Shown in pieces: positions 56,436 to 64,000 of a stretch of 64,000 nt of DNA. How positions within the stretch are numbered: the stretch's first letter is position 1; each line of letters opens with the position of its first letter. A program made the translations under genes and the position numbers. The notes beneath the pieces are model-generated. The model was given only the letters and a program-made list of their open reading frames with translations. It was not told the origin of the DNA and made no database searches. This DNA comes from Lachnospiraceae bacterium (GTDB lineage: Bacteria; Bacillota; Clostridia; Lachnospirales; Lachnospiraceae): positions 36,233 through 100,232 of the forward strand of contig JAUNIX010000008.1 of NCBI GenBank assembly GCA_030523275.1. Direction: 5' to 3'.

Positions 56436-57290
56436 TTACTGTTTATGTTTTTTTACATGTGTATGAGTGAATAAATGATCTTGACAATATTCATAATTCC
56501 CATCACATTTTGAACAGAAACGAAACTCCAGGGTAGGATCGTCCAGTTCAGTTCTATGGCAAACAGCACACTCATGTCTGGCACCACTCGTGGACTGTTT
56601 AACATGCTTTACATATTTTCTTTTTCTTTTAATTTCACTTGGACGGTATTTTCTTGCGTTTCTGCCAGCCAGAAAATAAATCAAAAAGTTTAGCAATGAA
56701 ATCACGATTGCAATCCGACTACAAAAACCATAAACACCGTTTCCAGCGCTTATAAACAAATAAATCAAGTAAGCCGCATCAAAATAGGCAATCCATTTGA
56801 CTTTCAGCGGCAAAATTCCATAAAGTAACACCTGTGCATCAGGAAACAAACATGCATATGCAAGAAACAACGTTAATTGCAGGTAATATGTATCCATCAT
56901 AATGTATGGAGATGGAGCAACCGCATATACAATAAATGATCCTATGATCGTCCCCAAAATACCTGTCAGCATGTACATATTAAAACGAAAACTTCCCCAT
57001 GCCTGTTCTAATGAACTACATATATAATAATAAAACATCAGGACAAATGCAACAAATAAAATACCAATAATGGATCTCATATTCACAATTGGCGCAAATA
57101 AAAATGTCACAACTCTCCACACCTGTCCCTGTAAGATCATGCCGGGATTCAAAGACAAAAAACTATAATACATATCAGGGTCTATGAGATTTATAACAGC
57201 CCCAATAATATAACATCCAACAATGTAGCGTGGAAGATCCCTGATTGCATATCGACCAAATTTCTGTTCTAATTTATCTAAAAAATTCAT
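56436..57290 (-). CDS. Rhomboid/derlin-like membrane protein without catalytic motif, with Cys-rich tail
   Basis: The 284-residue product has about six hydrophobic segments (about 22-225) with rhomboid-fold features such as the QGQVWRVVTFLFAP loop and the LFPDAQVLLYGILPLKVKW segment. The serine motif GxSG and the TM6 His of active rhomboids are absent, so it is probably a pseudoprotease like derlins. After a basic stretch (about 215-238) comes a likely zinc-binding region with C241-x2-C244, C259-x2-C262, C269 and H272. It lies between corA and pyk with short gaps. Function unknown. Confidence 0.75.
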   Translation of the reverse strand: MNFLDKLEQKFGRYAIRDLPRYIVGCYIIGAVINLIDPDMYYSFLSLNPGMILQGQVWRVVTFLFAPIVNMRSIIGILFVAFVLMFYYYICSSLEQAWGSFRFNMYMLTGILGTIIGSFIVYAVAPSPYIMMDTYYLQLTLFLAYACLFPDAQVLLYGILPLKVKWIAYFDAAYLIYLFISAGNGVYGFCSRIAIVISLLNFLIYFLAGRNARKYRPSEIKRKRKYVKHVKQSTSGARHECAVCHRTELDDPTLEFRFCSKCDGNYEYCQDHLFTHTHVKKHKQ

Positions 57291-57315
57291 ATTATTTCTC
57301 CTTTTGATCTACCAA

Positions 57316-58248
57316 CTAAAACAACTTCTTCTTTTCAAGGATCCAGTATCCTGCCAACGTCAAAACGGCTGAAAATACCAACACGATTGCAAAACCATGC
57401 GGGTCATTTGCAAGTGGTACGGGCACATTCATTCCCCAAAAACTTGCAATCATCGTCGGAATCGACATGATGATCGTGATAACAGCTAACACTTTCATTA
57501 CAATATTTAGATTATTCGAAATAACAGATGCATATGCATCCATCGTTCCACTTAAAATATTACTATAAATATCTGCCATCTCAATCGCCTGTTTATTTTC
57601 AATAATAACATCATCTAACAAATCTTCATCTTCCGGATATTTTCTGATCACTTCCGCCTTAAGCATACGCTCTAAGACCACCTCGTTAGAACGAAGGGAA
57701 GTCGTAAAGTACACTAAAGATTTTTCCAACTCTAACAAATCAATCAACTCCTGATTCTTTGTTGAAATATGAAGTTTCTTTTCTACTTCATCACTTTTTT
57801 TATCGATCATGCGCAGATACTGCAAATACATCGCTGCATTACGATTCAAAATCTGTAGAAAAAATCTTGTCTTGCGATAAGTCCAAAAATTTCGAACTCG
57901 TCCATCCATGAACCCTTCCAAAATCGGTGTATCTTCCAGACAAATCGTCAGGATATTGTCTTGAGTAAGAATAATACCACATGGAATCGTCACATAATAT
58001 TCTTTTTCTTTCCGTTCTTCTGTAATCGGGATATCAACAATGATCATCGTATAATCGTCTTCTACCTCAATACGAGAGCGTTCTTCCTCATCCAGCGGCG
58101 CACGCAAATGATCTAGGTCAATTTCATAATTTACGGCAGTTTCTAGCAACTCTGCTGCTGTTGGTGCAGTAAGCGCAATCCAACATCCTTCAGAACTTTC
58201 ATTTACTTGTTGAATTGTATTATCAATTGTTCGAAATATTCGAATCAC
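57316..58248 (-). CDS. corA: CorA family magnesium/divalent cation transporter
   Basis: The 310-residue protein has a cytoplasmic N-terminal domain, a long stalk helix and two C-terminal membrane helices. The diagnostic GMN motif at 272-274 lies in SFWGMNVPVP at the end of the first membrane helix. CorA pentamers import Mg2+ and sometimes Co2+ or Ni2+. It starts with GTG at 58248, with GGGGTGA as SD. An 18-codon leader frame with a stronger SD overlaps this GTG by four bases. It heads a corA-rhomboid-pyk run. Confidence 0.93.
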   Translation of the reverse strand: MIRIFRTIDNTIQQVNESSEGCWIALTAPTAAELLETAVNYEIDLDHLRAPLDEEERSRIEVEDDYTMIIVDIPITEERKEKEYYVTIPCGIILTQDNILTICLEDTPILEGFMDGRVRNFWTYRKTRFFLQILNRNAAMYLQYLRMIDKKSDEVEKKLHISTKNQELIDLLELEKSLVYFTTSLRSNEVVLERMLKAEVIRKYPEDEDLLDDVIIENKQAIEMADIYSNILSGTMDAYASVISNNLNIVMKVLAVITIIMSIPTMIASFWGMNVPVPLANDPHGFAIVLVFSAVLTLAGYWILEKKKLF

Positions 58249-58301
58249 ATCATCACCCCATCCCGGTTTGTACTTTCCATTATCACATTGGAATCCGGCA
58301 T
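58245..58301 (-). CDS. Leader ORF overlapping the corA start
   Basis: ATG at 58301 is preceded by AGAGGAGG at seven-base spacing and opens MPDSNVIMESTNRDGVMM, whose TGA overlaps the corA GTG as GTGA. The frame lies fully inside the 5' leader that starts near 58341. Translational coupling or Mg2+-dependent leader control is suggested but not shown. Confidence 0.5.
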   Translation of the reverse strand: MPDSNVIMESTNRDGVMM

Positions 58302-58348
58302 ATAGATGCCTCCTCTGAATCTTTCAGAAGAAGCTCTATAACACCCTC

Positions 58349-58377
58349 ATTATAGATAAGAAGAAAATATTTGTCAA
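58349..58377 (-). promoter_or_regulatory. Consensus sigma-A promoter for corA run
   Basis: On the minus strand a perfect TTGACA is followed after 17 bases by a perfect TATAAT. It leaves a leader of roughly 90 bases before corA. Confidence 0.85.
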
Positions 58378-58410
58378 ACCTATTTTCCATTCTTTTCCGT
58401 TAAATATTTT

Positions 58411-58794
58411 TTACATCTCTAGATTCATTTCTCTGCTGCCCTGATTTGCATTCTGATTGCTTCCTGGTACCATCAAAATCGTATTCTCTTTTACTGGTAA
58501 ATCCAACAGATTATTATTCATTTTTATCAAATCTTCACAACTCATGTTCGTTTTTTTCATGATTGTGCCCAATGTTTCATTCTTTCCCACGCGATACGGT
58601 CTGTTCGTCCCCTGCATAGGTGCAAATACCGGTACACATAGTTCATCACCGATCTGTAATTGATATACATTGACATATGGATTTTCTAACATGAGATCTC
58701 TTACTTTGATCCCATGCATTTTTGCAATCTTATAAAGAGTATCACCACTTTTTACCTGATATATAATTCCTTTGCACTGATTTTTTTCTTTCAT
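58411..58794 (-). CDS. LysM domain protein (two repeats)
   Basis: The 127-residue product has two LysM domains, about 9-55 (YQVKSGDTLYKIAKMHGI) and about 65-110 (YRVGKNETLGTIMKKTNM), and a short Asn-rich tail. LysM binds GlcNAc chains of peptidoglycan. There is no signal peptide, which is like spore-coat and cortex-binding LysM proteins made in the mother cell, so a spore role is possible. GGGAAG precedes the ATG. It is alone, divergent from the activase gene. Confidence 0.85.
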   Translation of the reverse strand: MKEKNQCKGIIYQVKSGDTLYKIAKMHGIKVRDLMLENPYVNVYQLQIGDELCVPVFAPMQGTNRPYRVGKNETLGTIMKKTNMSCEDLIKMNNNLLDLPVKENTILMVPGSNQNANQGSREMNLEM

Positions 58795-58863
58795 TATAAA
58801 TGCTTCCCTTTTTTCCTTTTCCTAATACTTTATGCTATGGAAGAAAAAACCGTTCTTTTTTTC

Positions 58864-58892
58864 TTGTTTTTTGTATATGACTCTATTATAAT
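58864..58892 (+). promoter_or_regulatory. Sigma-A-type promoter for the activase fusion gene
   Basis: TTGTTT is followed after 17 bases by TATAAT, about 75 bases before the ATG at 58969. The -10 region is palindromic (TATTATAATA) and could also serve the divergent LysM gene. Confidence 0.6.
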
Positions 58893-58968
58893 AAGTAGCA
58901 ATGGTTATATTTCGACACAATATACCATTGAACTTATAAATTATGAATAGAAAAAGGAAGTAAAAAAA

Positions 58969-61900
58969 ATGAAAATGCGTTTAGGTATTGACATCGGTTC
59001 TACGACTGTAAAAGTAATTATTATCGACGAAGAACATCATATTTTATTTTCTGATTACAAAAGACATTTTGCGAATATTCAAGAAACACTTGCCGGTTTA
59101 TTAAGAGATGCGAAAGAACAGTTAGGCGGCAATCTGGAAATCATGCCGACAGTAACCGGTTCTGGTGGTCTGGCTATTTCTGAATATTTACATATTCCAT
59201 TTTGTCAGGAAGTGGTCTGTGTATCCACTGCACTTCAGGACTATGCACCTCACTGTGATGTAGCGATTGAGCTTGGCGGTGAAGATGCAAAAATTATTTA
59301 TTTTACAAACGGAATCGACCAGCGAATGAATGGTGTATGTGCTGGTGGTACTGGTTCTTTTATCGATCAGATGGCAACTCTGCTTCAGACAGATGCCTCA
59401 GGATTAAATGAATATGCAAAAAATTATGATACAATTTATCCGATTGCTGCCCGTTGCGGTGTATTTGCAAAAACGGATATCCAGCCATTGATTAACGAAG
59501 GTGCTACTAAGGAAAACCTGGCAGCTTCTATTTTTCAGGCAGTAGTAAATCAAACAATCAGCGGTCTTGCATGCGGAAAACCAATCCGCGGTAATGTTGC
59601 ATTCCTCGGTGGTCCGCTTCATTTCCTTTCCGAATTAAAGCAGGCTTTTATCCGTACACTTGGATTAGAAGGCGATGCTATTATCGCACCGACACACTCC
59701 CATTTGTTTGCCGCAATGGGTGCTGCTTTAAATGCAAAAGAGGAAGTATCTCTGACACTGGATACTCTTTTAAAGGAATTTGATAAAGATATTAAACTTG
59801 CTGCAGAAGTGGAACGTATGCAGCCACTATTTACCTCCGAAGAAGAGTACAAAGCGTTTCAGGAGGAACACAACCGATTTGCAGTAAAACGAGGAGAACT
59901 CGCAACTTATAAAGGGCACTGCTATTTAGGCGTCGATGCCGGATCAACAACTACCAAAGTTGCTTTGGTTGGCGAAGAAGGTGAATTGTTATATAGTTTT
60001 TATAGCAATAACAACGGAAGTCCGTTAAAAACAACGATTCGTGCCGTACAGGAAATCAGCGAAATCCTGCCAAAAGAAGCTACGATTTGCGCATCCTGTT
60101 CTACCGGATATGGCGAAGCATTGATCAAAGCTGCCCTTCAGCTTGATTTTGGCGAAGTCGAAACAATTGCTCACTATTATGCAGCTTCTTTCTTTAATCC
60201 AAAGGTAGACTGTATTCTTGACATTGGCGGACAGGATATGAAATGTATCAAGATTAAGAATCATGCCGTTGATAATGTCATGTTAAATGAAGCTTGTTCT
60301 TCTGGATGTGGTTCTTTTATTGAAACATTCGCTAAATCATTAAATTATAATGTAGAAGATTTTGCAAAAATCGCACTGACATCGAAAACTCCAATTGATC
60401 TTGGCTCTCGTTGTACTGTATTTATGAACTCAAAAGTAAAACAGGCACAAAAAGAAGGCGTCGAAGTTGCCGATATTTCAGCCGGTCTTGCTTATTCTGT
60501 TATCAAAAATGCATTACTAAAAGTAATTAAACTGACAGATCCAAAAGATCTGGGTGAAAATATCGTTGTACAAGGTGGAACATTTTATAACGATGCTGTA
60601 CTTAGAAGTTTCGAAATGATTTCCGGCTGTAAAGCAATCCGTCCTGATATTGCTGGTATTATGGGTGCCTTTGGTGCAGCTTTAATTGCCAGAGAACGTT
60701 ATGAAGAAGGTATGGAATCTTCTATGCTGACAATTGATGAAATCTTAAATCTAGAATTTGAAACCAGCATGGCTCGTTGTAAAGGTTGTATGAACCACTG
60801 TTTATTAACAATCAATAAATTCTCTGGTAATCGCCGTTTCATAACTGGTAATCGTTGTGAACGAGGAGCTGGAAAAGAAAAACGTCAGGATGATGTACCA
60901 AACCTTTATCAGTATAAATTAGACCGTATATTCAAATACCGTCCATTAAAAGAAGAAAAAGCTCCTAGAGGAACTCTTGGAATTCCTCGTGTATTAAATA
61001 TGTATGAAAACTATCCATTTTGGTATACATTTTTTACACAACTTGGATTCCGTGTCATTTTATCACCAAAATCAAGCAAACAGATTTATGAACTTGGTAT
61101 TGAATCCATCCCAAGTGAATCTGAATGCTACCCGGCTAAGATTGCACATGGACATGTAAAATGGTTGATTGACTATGGTATCAAGAACATCTTTTATCCT
61201 TGTGTTCCTTATGAACAAAATGAAAGACCAGATGCAAACAATCACTACAACTGCCCGATCGTTACCTCTTATGCAGAAAATATCAAAAATAATATGGATG
61301 AATTGCATGATGATTCGATTAATTTTATGAATCCATTCATTGCGTTAGATAATCCTTCTGCTCTGGTACGTCGATTATATGAAGAATTAGGCGAATATTT
61401 TGACCTTACAAAAACAGAAATCAAAGATGCAGTAGATGCAGCTTATAAAGAAGCGGATTCTGTGCGAACAGATATTCAGAAAAAAGGGGAAGAGGCGCTC
61501 GCATGGCTCGCAGAGACCGGAAATACCGGTATCGTTCTTTGTGGTCGTCCATATCACATTGACCCAGAAATCAATCATGGTATTCCTGAATTGATTACTT
61601 CTTATGGTATTGCCGTTTTAAGTGAAGACGCTATCGCCCATTTAGGAACTGTCGAACGTCCATTGATCGTCTCTGACCAGTGGATGTATCACTCCCGATT
61701 ATATGCGGCTGCAAACTATGCAAAAAAACATAAACAATTAGAAGTAATTCAGTTAAATTCTTTCGGTTGTGGTCTGGATGCTGTTACCACAGATTGTGTC
61801 AATGATATTTTAACAAAATCAGGACGTATTTATACTGTACTTAAAATTGACGAAGTAAGCAATTTAGGTGCTGCCAGAATCCGTATCCGTTCTTTAATCA

Positions 61901-63195
61901 GCGCAGTTGGTGTGAGAAAACGAAGAGGCATCGAACCAACCCCTGTTCCATCCAACATCAACCGTGTGGAATTTACGAAAGAAATGAAGGATGCCGGATA
62001 TACCCTTTTATGTCCACAGATGTCACCAATTCATTTTGACATCTTGGAACCAGCAGCGCGCTCTTGTGGATTTAATCTGGAAATTCTGCCACAAATGGGC
62101 AAAACTGCCGTGGATACCGGATTAAAATATGTAAATAATGATGCATGTTATCCATCCTTGATCGTTGTCGGACAGATTATGACAGCTTTGCTTTCCGGAA
62201 AGCATGATCTAAATAAGATTGCTGTATTGATCACACAGACTGGTGGTGGGTGTCGTGCGACAAACTACATTGGATTTATCCGCCGAGCTTTAGAAAAAGC
62301 AGGTATGGGTCATATCCCAGTTGTCAGTGTCAGCGTTCAGGGATTAGAAAAGAACAGCGGATTTAAGATCACTCCACAGTTTGTAAACCGTGCCGTTCAG
62401 GCTGTCATCTATGGCGATTTATTCATGAGAGTGGTATACCGTACTCGCCCTTATGAAGCAGAACCAGGTTCTGTCAACGCTTTACATGAGAAATGGAAAA
62501 AACGTTGTCAGAAATCTGTACAGAACGGAAAAATGAGCGAATTTAAGCAAAATATCCGTGGTATTATCAAAGATTTTGACAATATTCCTTTAAAGGATAT
62601 TAAAAAACCACGTGTTGGTATTGTTGGAGAAATTTTAGTAAAATTCCTACCTGATGCCAATAACCATTTGGTTGAACTTTTAGAAGCAGAAGGAGCCGAA
62701 GCTGTTATGCCAGATTTACTTGACTTCTTCTTATACAGCTTCTATAACAATGAATACAAACACCGCTATCTCGGTCGTTCAAAGACAACTGCTTTTGTTG
62801 CGAAAGCAGGAATTGCTGCTATTGAACAGTATCGTAAGACATTGCGCAAAGAGCTTGAGAAGAGCAAACGATTTGATGCTCCTGCTGAGATTACCGATCT
62901 TGCAAAATATGCAGAGCCATTTGTATCCATCGGTAACCAGACTGGTGAAGGTTGGTTCTTAACTGGTGAAATGATCGAACTAATTCACAGTGGTGCGCCA
63001 AACATCGTTTGTACACAGCCATTTGCCTGCCTGCCAAACCATGTCGTTGGTAAAGGTGTCATCAAGGAATTGCGTCTCGCATTCCCGAAAGCAAATATCG
63101 TAGCCATCGACTATGACCCAGGTGCAAGTGAAGTTAACCAGGTAAATCGAATTAAACTGATGCTATCCGCAGCACAGAAAAACTTAGAAGCATAA
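58969..63195 (+). CDS. Giant 2-hydroxyacyl-CoA dehydratase activase/dehydratase-like fusion protein
   Basis: The 1408-residue product has two tandem BadF/BadG/HgdC ASKHA ATPase domains (about 3-260 and 318-580, starting [10 protein letters not shown] and [10 protein letters not shown]). Bridging-cluster cysteines are C124 and C163 in the first and C447 and C482 in the second, as in HgdC. A CKGC...C611...C630 cluster motif follows, then a DUF2229 region (about 670-900) and an HgdB-like dehydratase subunit region. ATP-driven activators of this type deliver electrons to radical dehydratases. The whole-protein role is not established. AAAGGAAG precedes the ATG, and no hydroxyacyl-CoA gene lies nearby. 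Confidence 0.9.
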   Translation: MKMRLGIDIGSTTVKVIIIDEEHHILFSDYKRHFANIQETLAGLLRDAKEQLGGNLEIMPTVTGSGGLAISEYLHIPFCQEVVCVSTALQDYAPHCDVAIELGGEDAKIIYFTNGIDQRMNGVCAGGTGSFIDQMATLLQTDASGLNEYAKNYDTIYPIAARCGVFAKTDIQPLINEGATKENLAASIFQAVVNQTISGLACGKPIRGNVAFLGGPLHFLSELKQAFIRTLGLEGDAIIAPTHSHLFAAMGAALNAKEEVSLTLDTLLKEFDKDIKLAAEVERMQPLFTSEEEYKAFQEEHNRFAVKRGELATYKGHCYLGVDAGSTTTKVALVGEEGELLYSFYSNNNGSPLKTTIRAVQEISEILPKEATICASCSTGYGEALIKAALQLDFGEVETIAHYYAASFFNPKVDCILDIGGQDMKCIKIKNHAVDNVMLNEACSSGCGSFIETFAKSLNYNVEDFAKIALTSKTPIDLGSRCTVFMNSKVKQAQKEGVEVADISAGLAYSVIKNALLKVIKLTDPKDLGENIVVQGGTFYNDAVLRSFEMISGCKAIRPDIAGIMGAFGAALIARERYEEGMESSMLTIDEILNLEFETSMARCKGCMNHCLLTINKFSGNRRFITGNRCERGAGKEKRQDDVPNLYQYKLDRIFKYRPLKEEKAPRGTLGIPRVLNMYENYPFWYTFFTQLGFRVILSPKSSKQIYELGIESIPSESECYPAKIAHGHVKWLIDYGIKNIFYPCVPYEQNERPDANNHYNCPIVTSYAENIKNNMDELHDDSINFMNPFIALDNPSALVRRLYEELGEYFDLTKTEIKDAVDAAYKEADSVRTDIQKKGEEALAWLAETGNTGIVLCGRPYHIDPEINHGIPELITSYGIAVLSEDAIAHLGTVERPLIVSDQWMYHSRLYAAANYAKKHKQLEVIQLNSFGCGLDAVTTDCVNDILTKSGRIYTVLKIDEVSNLGAARIRIRSLISAVGVRKRRGIEPTPVPSNINRVEFTKEMKDAGYTLLCPQMSPIHFDILEPAARSCGFNLEILPQMGKTAVDTGLKYVNNDACYPSLIVVGQIMTALLSGKHDLNKIAVLITQTGGGCRATNYIGFIRRALEKAGMGHIPVVSVSVQGLEKNSGFKITPQFVNRAVQAVIYGDLFMRVVYRTRPYEAEPGSVNALHEKWKKRCQKSVQNGKMSEFKQNIRGIIKDFDNIPLKDIKKPRVGIVGEILVKFLPDANNHLVELLEAEGAEAVMPDLLDFFLYSFYNNEYKHRYLGRSKTTAFVAKAGIAAIEQYRKTLRKELEKSKRFDAPAEITDLAKYAEPFVSIGNQTGEGWFLTGEMIELIHSGAPNIVCTQPFACLPNHVVGKGVIKELRLAFPKANIVAIDYDPGASEVNQVNRIKLMLSAAQKNLEA

Positions 63196-63215
63196 ATATA
63201 AACAAAAAATACTAC

Positions 63216-63244
63216 TTTTCAAGCTTTGTTTCTTTCTATATAAT
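63216..63244 (+). promoter_or_regulatory. Promoter candidate for the SDR gene
   Basis: TTTTCA is followed after 17 bases by TATAAT, about 50 bases before the ATG at 63293, so the SDR gene need not depend on the activase promoter. Confidence 0.5.
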
Positions 63245-63292
63245 AAAGATTATAACAACAACGTAAAAATTCATACAACAGGAGGTACACGT

Positions 63293-64000
63293 ATGTTAAA
63301 AGGAAAAGTAGCTGTCGTAACTGGCGGAACAAGAGGAATCGGATATGCAGTCGTAAAGAAATATTTGGAAAATGGTGCAAAAGTAGTCCTTTTTGGATCT
63401 AGAGCAGAAACTGTAGAAAAAGCACTGACTTCTTTAAAATCTGAAAATCCTGATTGGGAAGTTGATGGCGATTATCCAAATTTGTCTGATGCAAACTCCG
63501 TAAAAACTGCAATCCAAAAAGTCAAAGACAAATATGGAAAAATTGATATTCTCGTAAATAATGCTGGTGTATCTGACAGTACTAAAGTCGAAGATTATTC
63601 TGAGGGACAGTTTGAAAAGATTATGGGATTAAACATCAATGCCATTTTCAACACAATCCAACCAGTCGCAGCGATTATGCGTGAAAACGGTGGTGGATGT
63701 ATTTTGAATACCAGCTCTATGGTCAGCATTTCTGGTCAACCAAGCGGTGTTGCTTACCCTACAAGTAAATTTGCCGTAAATGGTCTGACTCTTTCTCTGG
63801 CGAGAGAATTAGGTCCAAGCAACATCCGCGTAAATGCAGTTGCACCTGGTATTACGAAAACAGATATGGTAGCGGCACTCCCTGATGAGATGATCCAACC
63901 AATGATCAATTCGATTCCTCTTCGCAGAATCGGTGAACCAGAAGATATTGCCAATGCATTTTTATTCTTAGCAAGTGATCTTGCAAGTTATGTTACTGGC
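63293..64000 (+). CDS. SDR family oxidoreductase (3' end cut by window)
   Basis: The 236 residues visible show the short-chain dehydrogenase fold: the cofactor motif TGGTRGIG near the N-terminus, NNAG, the catalytic Ser in NTSSMVS, and Y-P-T-S-K (YxxxK). The region KVVLFGSRAE after the second strand has Arg, which suggests NADPH. It resembles FabG in general, but the GGTRGIG, VLFG and YPTSK segments also resemble BaiA-type hydroxysteroid dehydrogenases. Substrate cannot be fixed. The start has GGAGGT upstream. About 10 C-terminal residues are missing. Confidence 0.85.
   Translation, partial: MLKGKVAVVTGGTRGIGYAVVKKYLENGAKVVLFGSRAETVEKALTSLKSENPDWEVDGDYPNLSDANSVKTAIQKVKDKYGKIDILVNNAGVSDSTKVEDYSEGQFEKIMGLNINAIFNTIQPVAAIMRENGGGCILNTSSMVSISGQPSGVAYPTSKFAVNGLTLSLARELGPSNIRVNAVAPGITKTDMVAALPDEMIQPMINSIPLRRIGEPEDIANAFLFLASDLASYVTG

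Noticed and set aside
59404..59852. Minus-strand frames inside the activase fusion gene
   Set aside because: They are antisense to conserved ATPase motifs and lack ribosome sites.

Overview
This window is AT-rich, densely packed chromosomal DNA from a Gram-positive anaerobe of the Clostridia, most likely a Lachnospiraceae gut bacterium. The evidence is the gene content and order: mre/min/rodA cell-shape cluster, miaB-mutS-mutL-miaA, plsX-rnc-smc-ftsY, an ylb-like cluster, ackA-pta, a giant 2-hydroxyacyl-CoA dehydratase activase, an alpha/beta-type spore protein and GerW/YlbJ sporulation homologues, plus strong SD sequences and sigma-A promoters throughout. I cannot name a species. No rRNA, tRNA, IS element, prophage or CRISPR array is visible.

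Layout. (1) 1-16.8 kb, minus strand: one long co-directional run from a promoter at 16.8 kb, miaB-mutS-mutL-miaA-PLP enzyme-radC-mreC-mreD-mrdA-minC-minD-minE-rodA-methylglyoxal-synthase-like gene. It joins mismatch repair and tRNA modification to cell elongation and division-site selection. mreB is absent from its usual place between radC and mreC. (2) 16.8-24.9 kb: an accessory surface block with two secreted Ig-like/beta-helix paralogues, a threonine/glutamate-rich membrane-anchored protein, a two-domain glycosyltransferase/CDP-glycerol transferase and a small VOC protein. (3) 25.1-26.9 kb: a Na/phosphate symporter-PhoU fusion preceded by a Pho-box-like repeat array. (4) 26.9-35.9 kb, minus: plsX-rnc-smc-ftsY-ilvA and a RamA-like corrinoid activator. 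(5) 36-39 kb: a three-gene insertion (PdxY-like kinase, D-lactate-dehydrogenase-like enzyme, divergent LysR regulator) separating plsX from its usual partners rpmF and DUF177. (6) 39.1-46.3 kb: rpmF-DUF177, ackA, pta, tmcAL, ylbJ, a coiled-coil protein, coaD and rsmD, i.e. the Bacillus ylb neighbourhood with the acetate genes inside it. (7) 46.4-54.9 kb: SASP, acyP, recG, fakA-like, asp23-like, acyltransferase, rpmB, GerW, DUF2953. (8) 55-58.8 kb: corA, a rhomboid/derlin-like membrane protein and pyk in one run, then a LysM protein. (9) 59-64 kb, plus: the 1408-residue activase/dehydratase fusion and a truncated SDR oxidoreductase.

The most interesting departures from routine gene content are: a methylglyoxal-synthase homologue lacking three catalytic residues at the end of the cell-shape operon; PBP2 with a 240-residue insertion; an 18-codon leader ORF overlapping the corA start; a Pho-like 11-bp repeat array before the phosphate transporter; a palindrome on the plsX promoter; a rhomboid-like protein without the catalytic serine but with a Cys-rich tail; and the paired Ig/beta-helix genes. 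I found no clear case of a wholly new multi-gene system. All coordinates and motif readings were made by eye, and promoter and terminator calls rest on consensus matching only.
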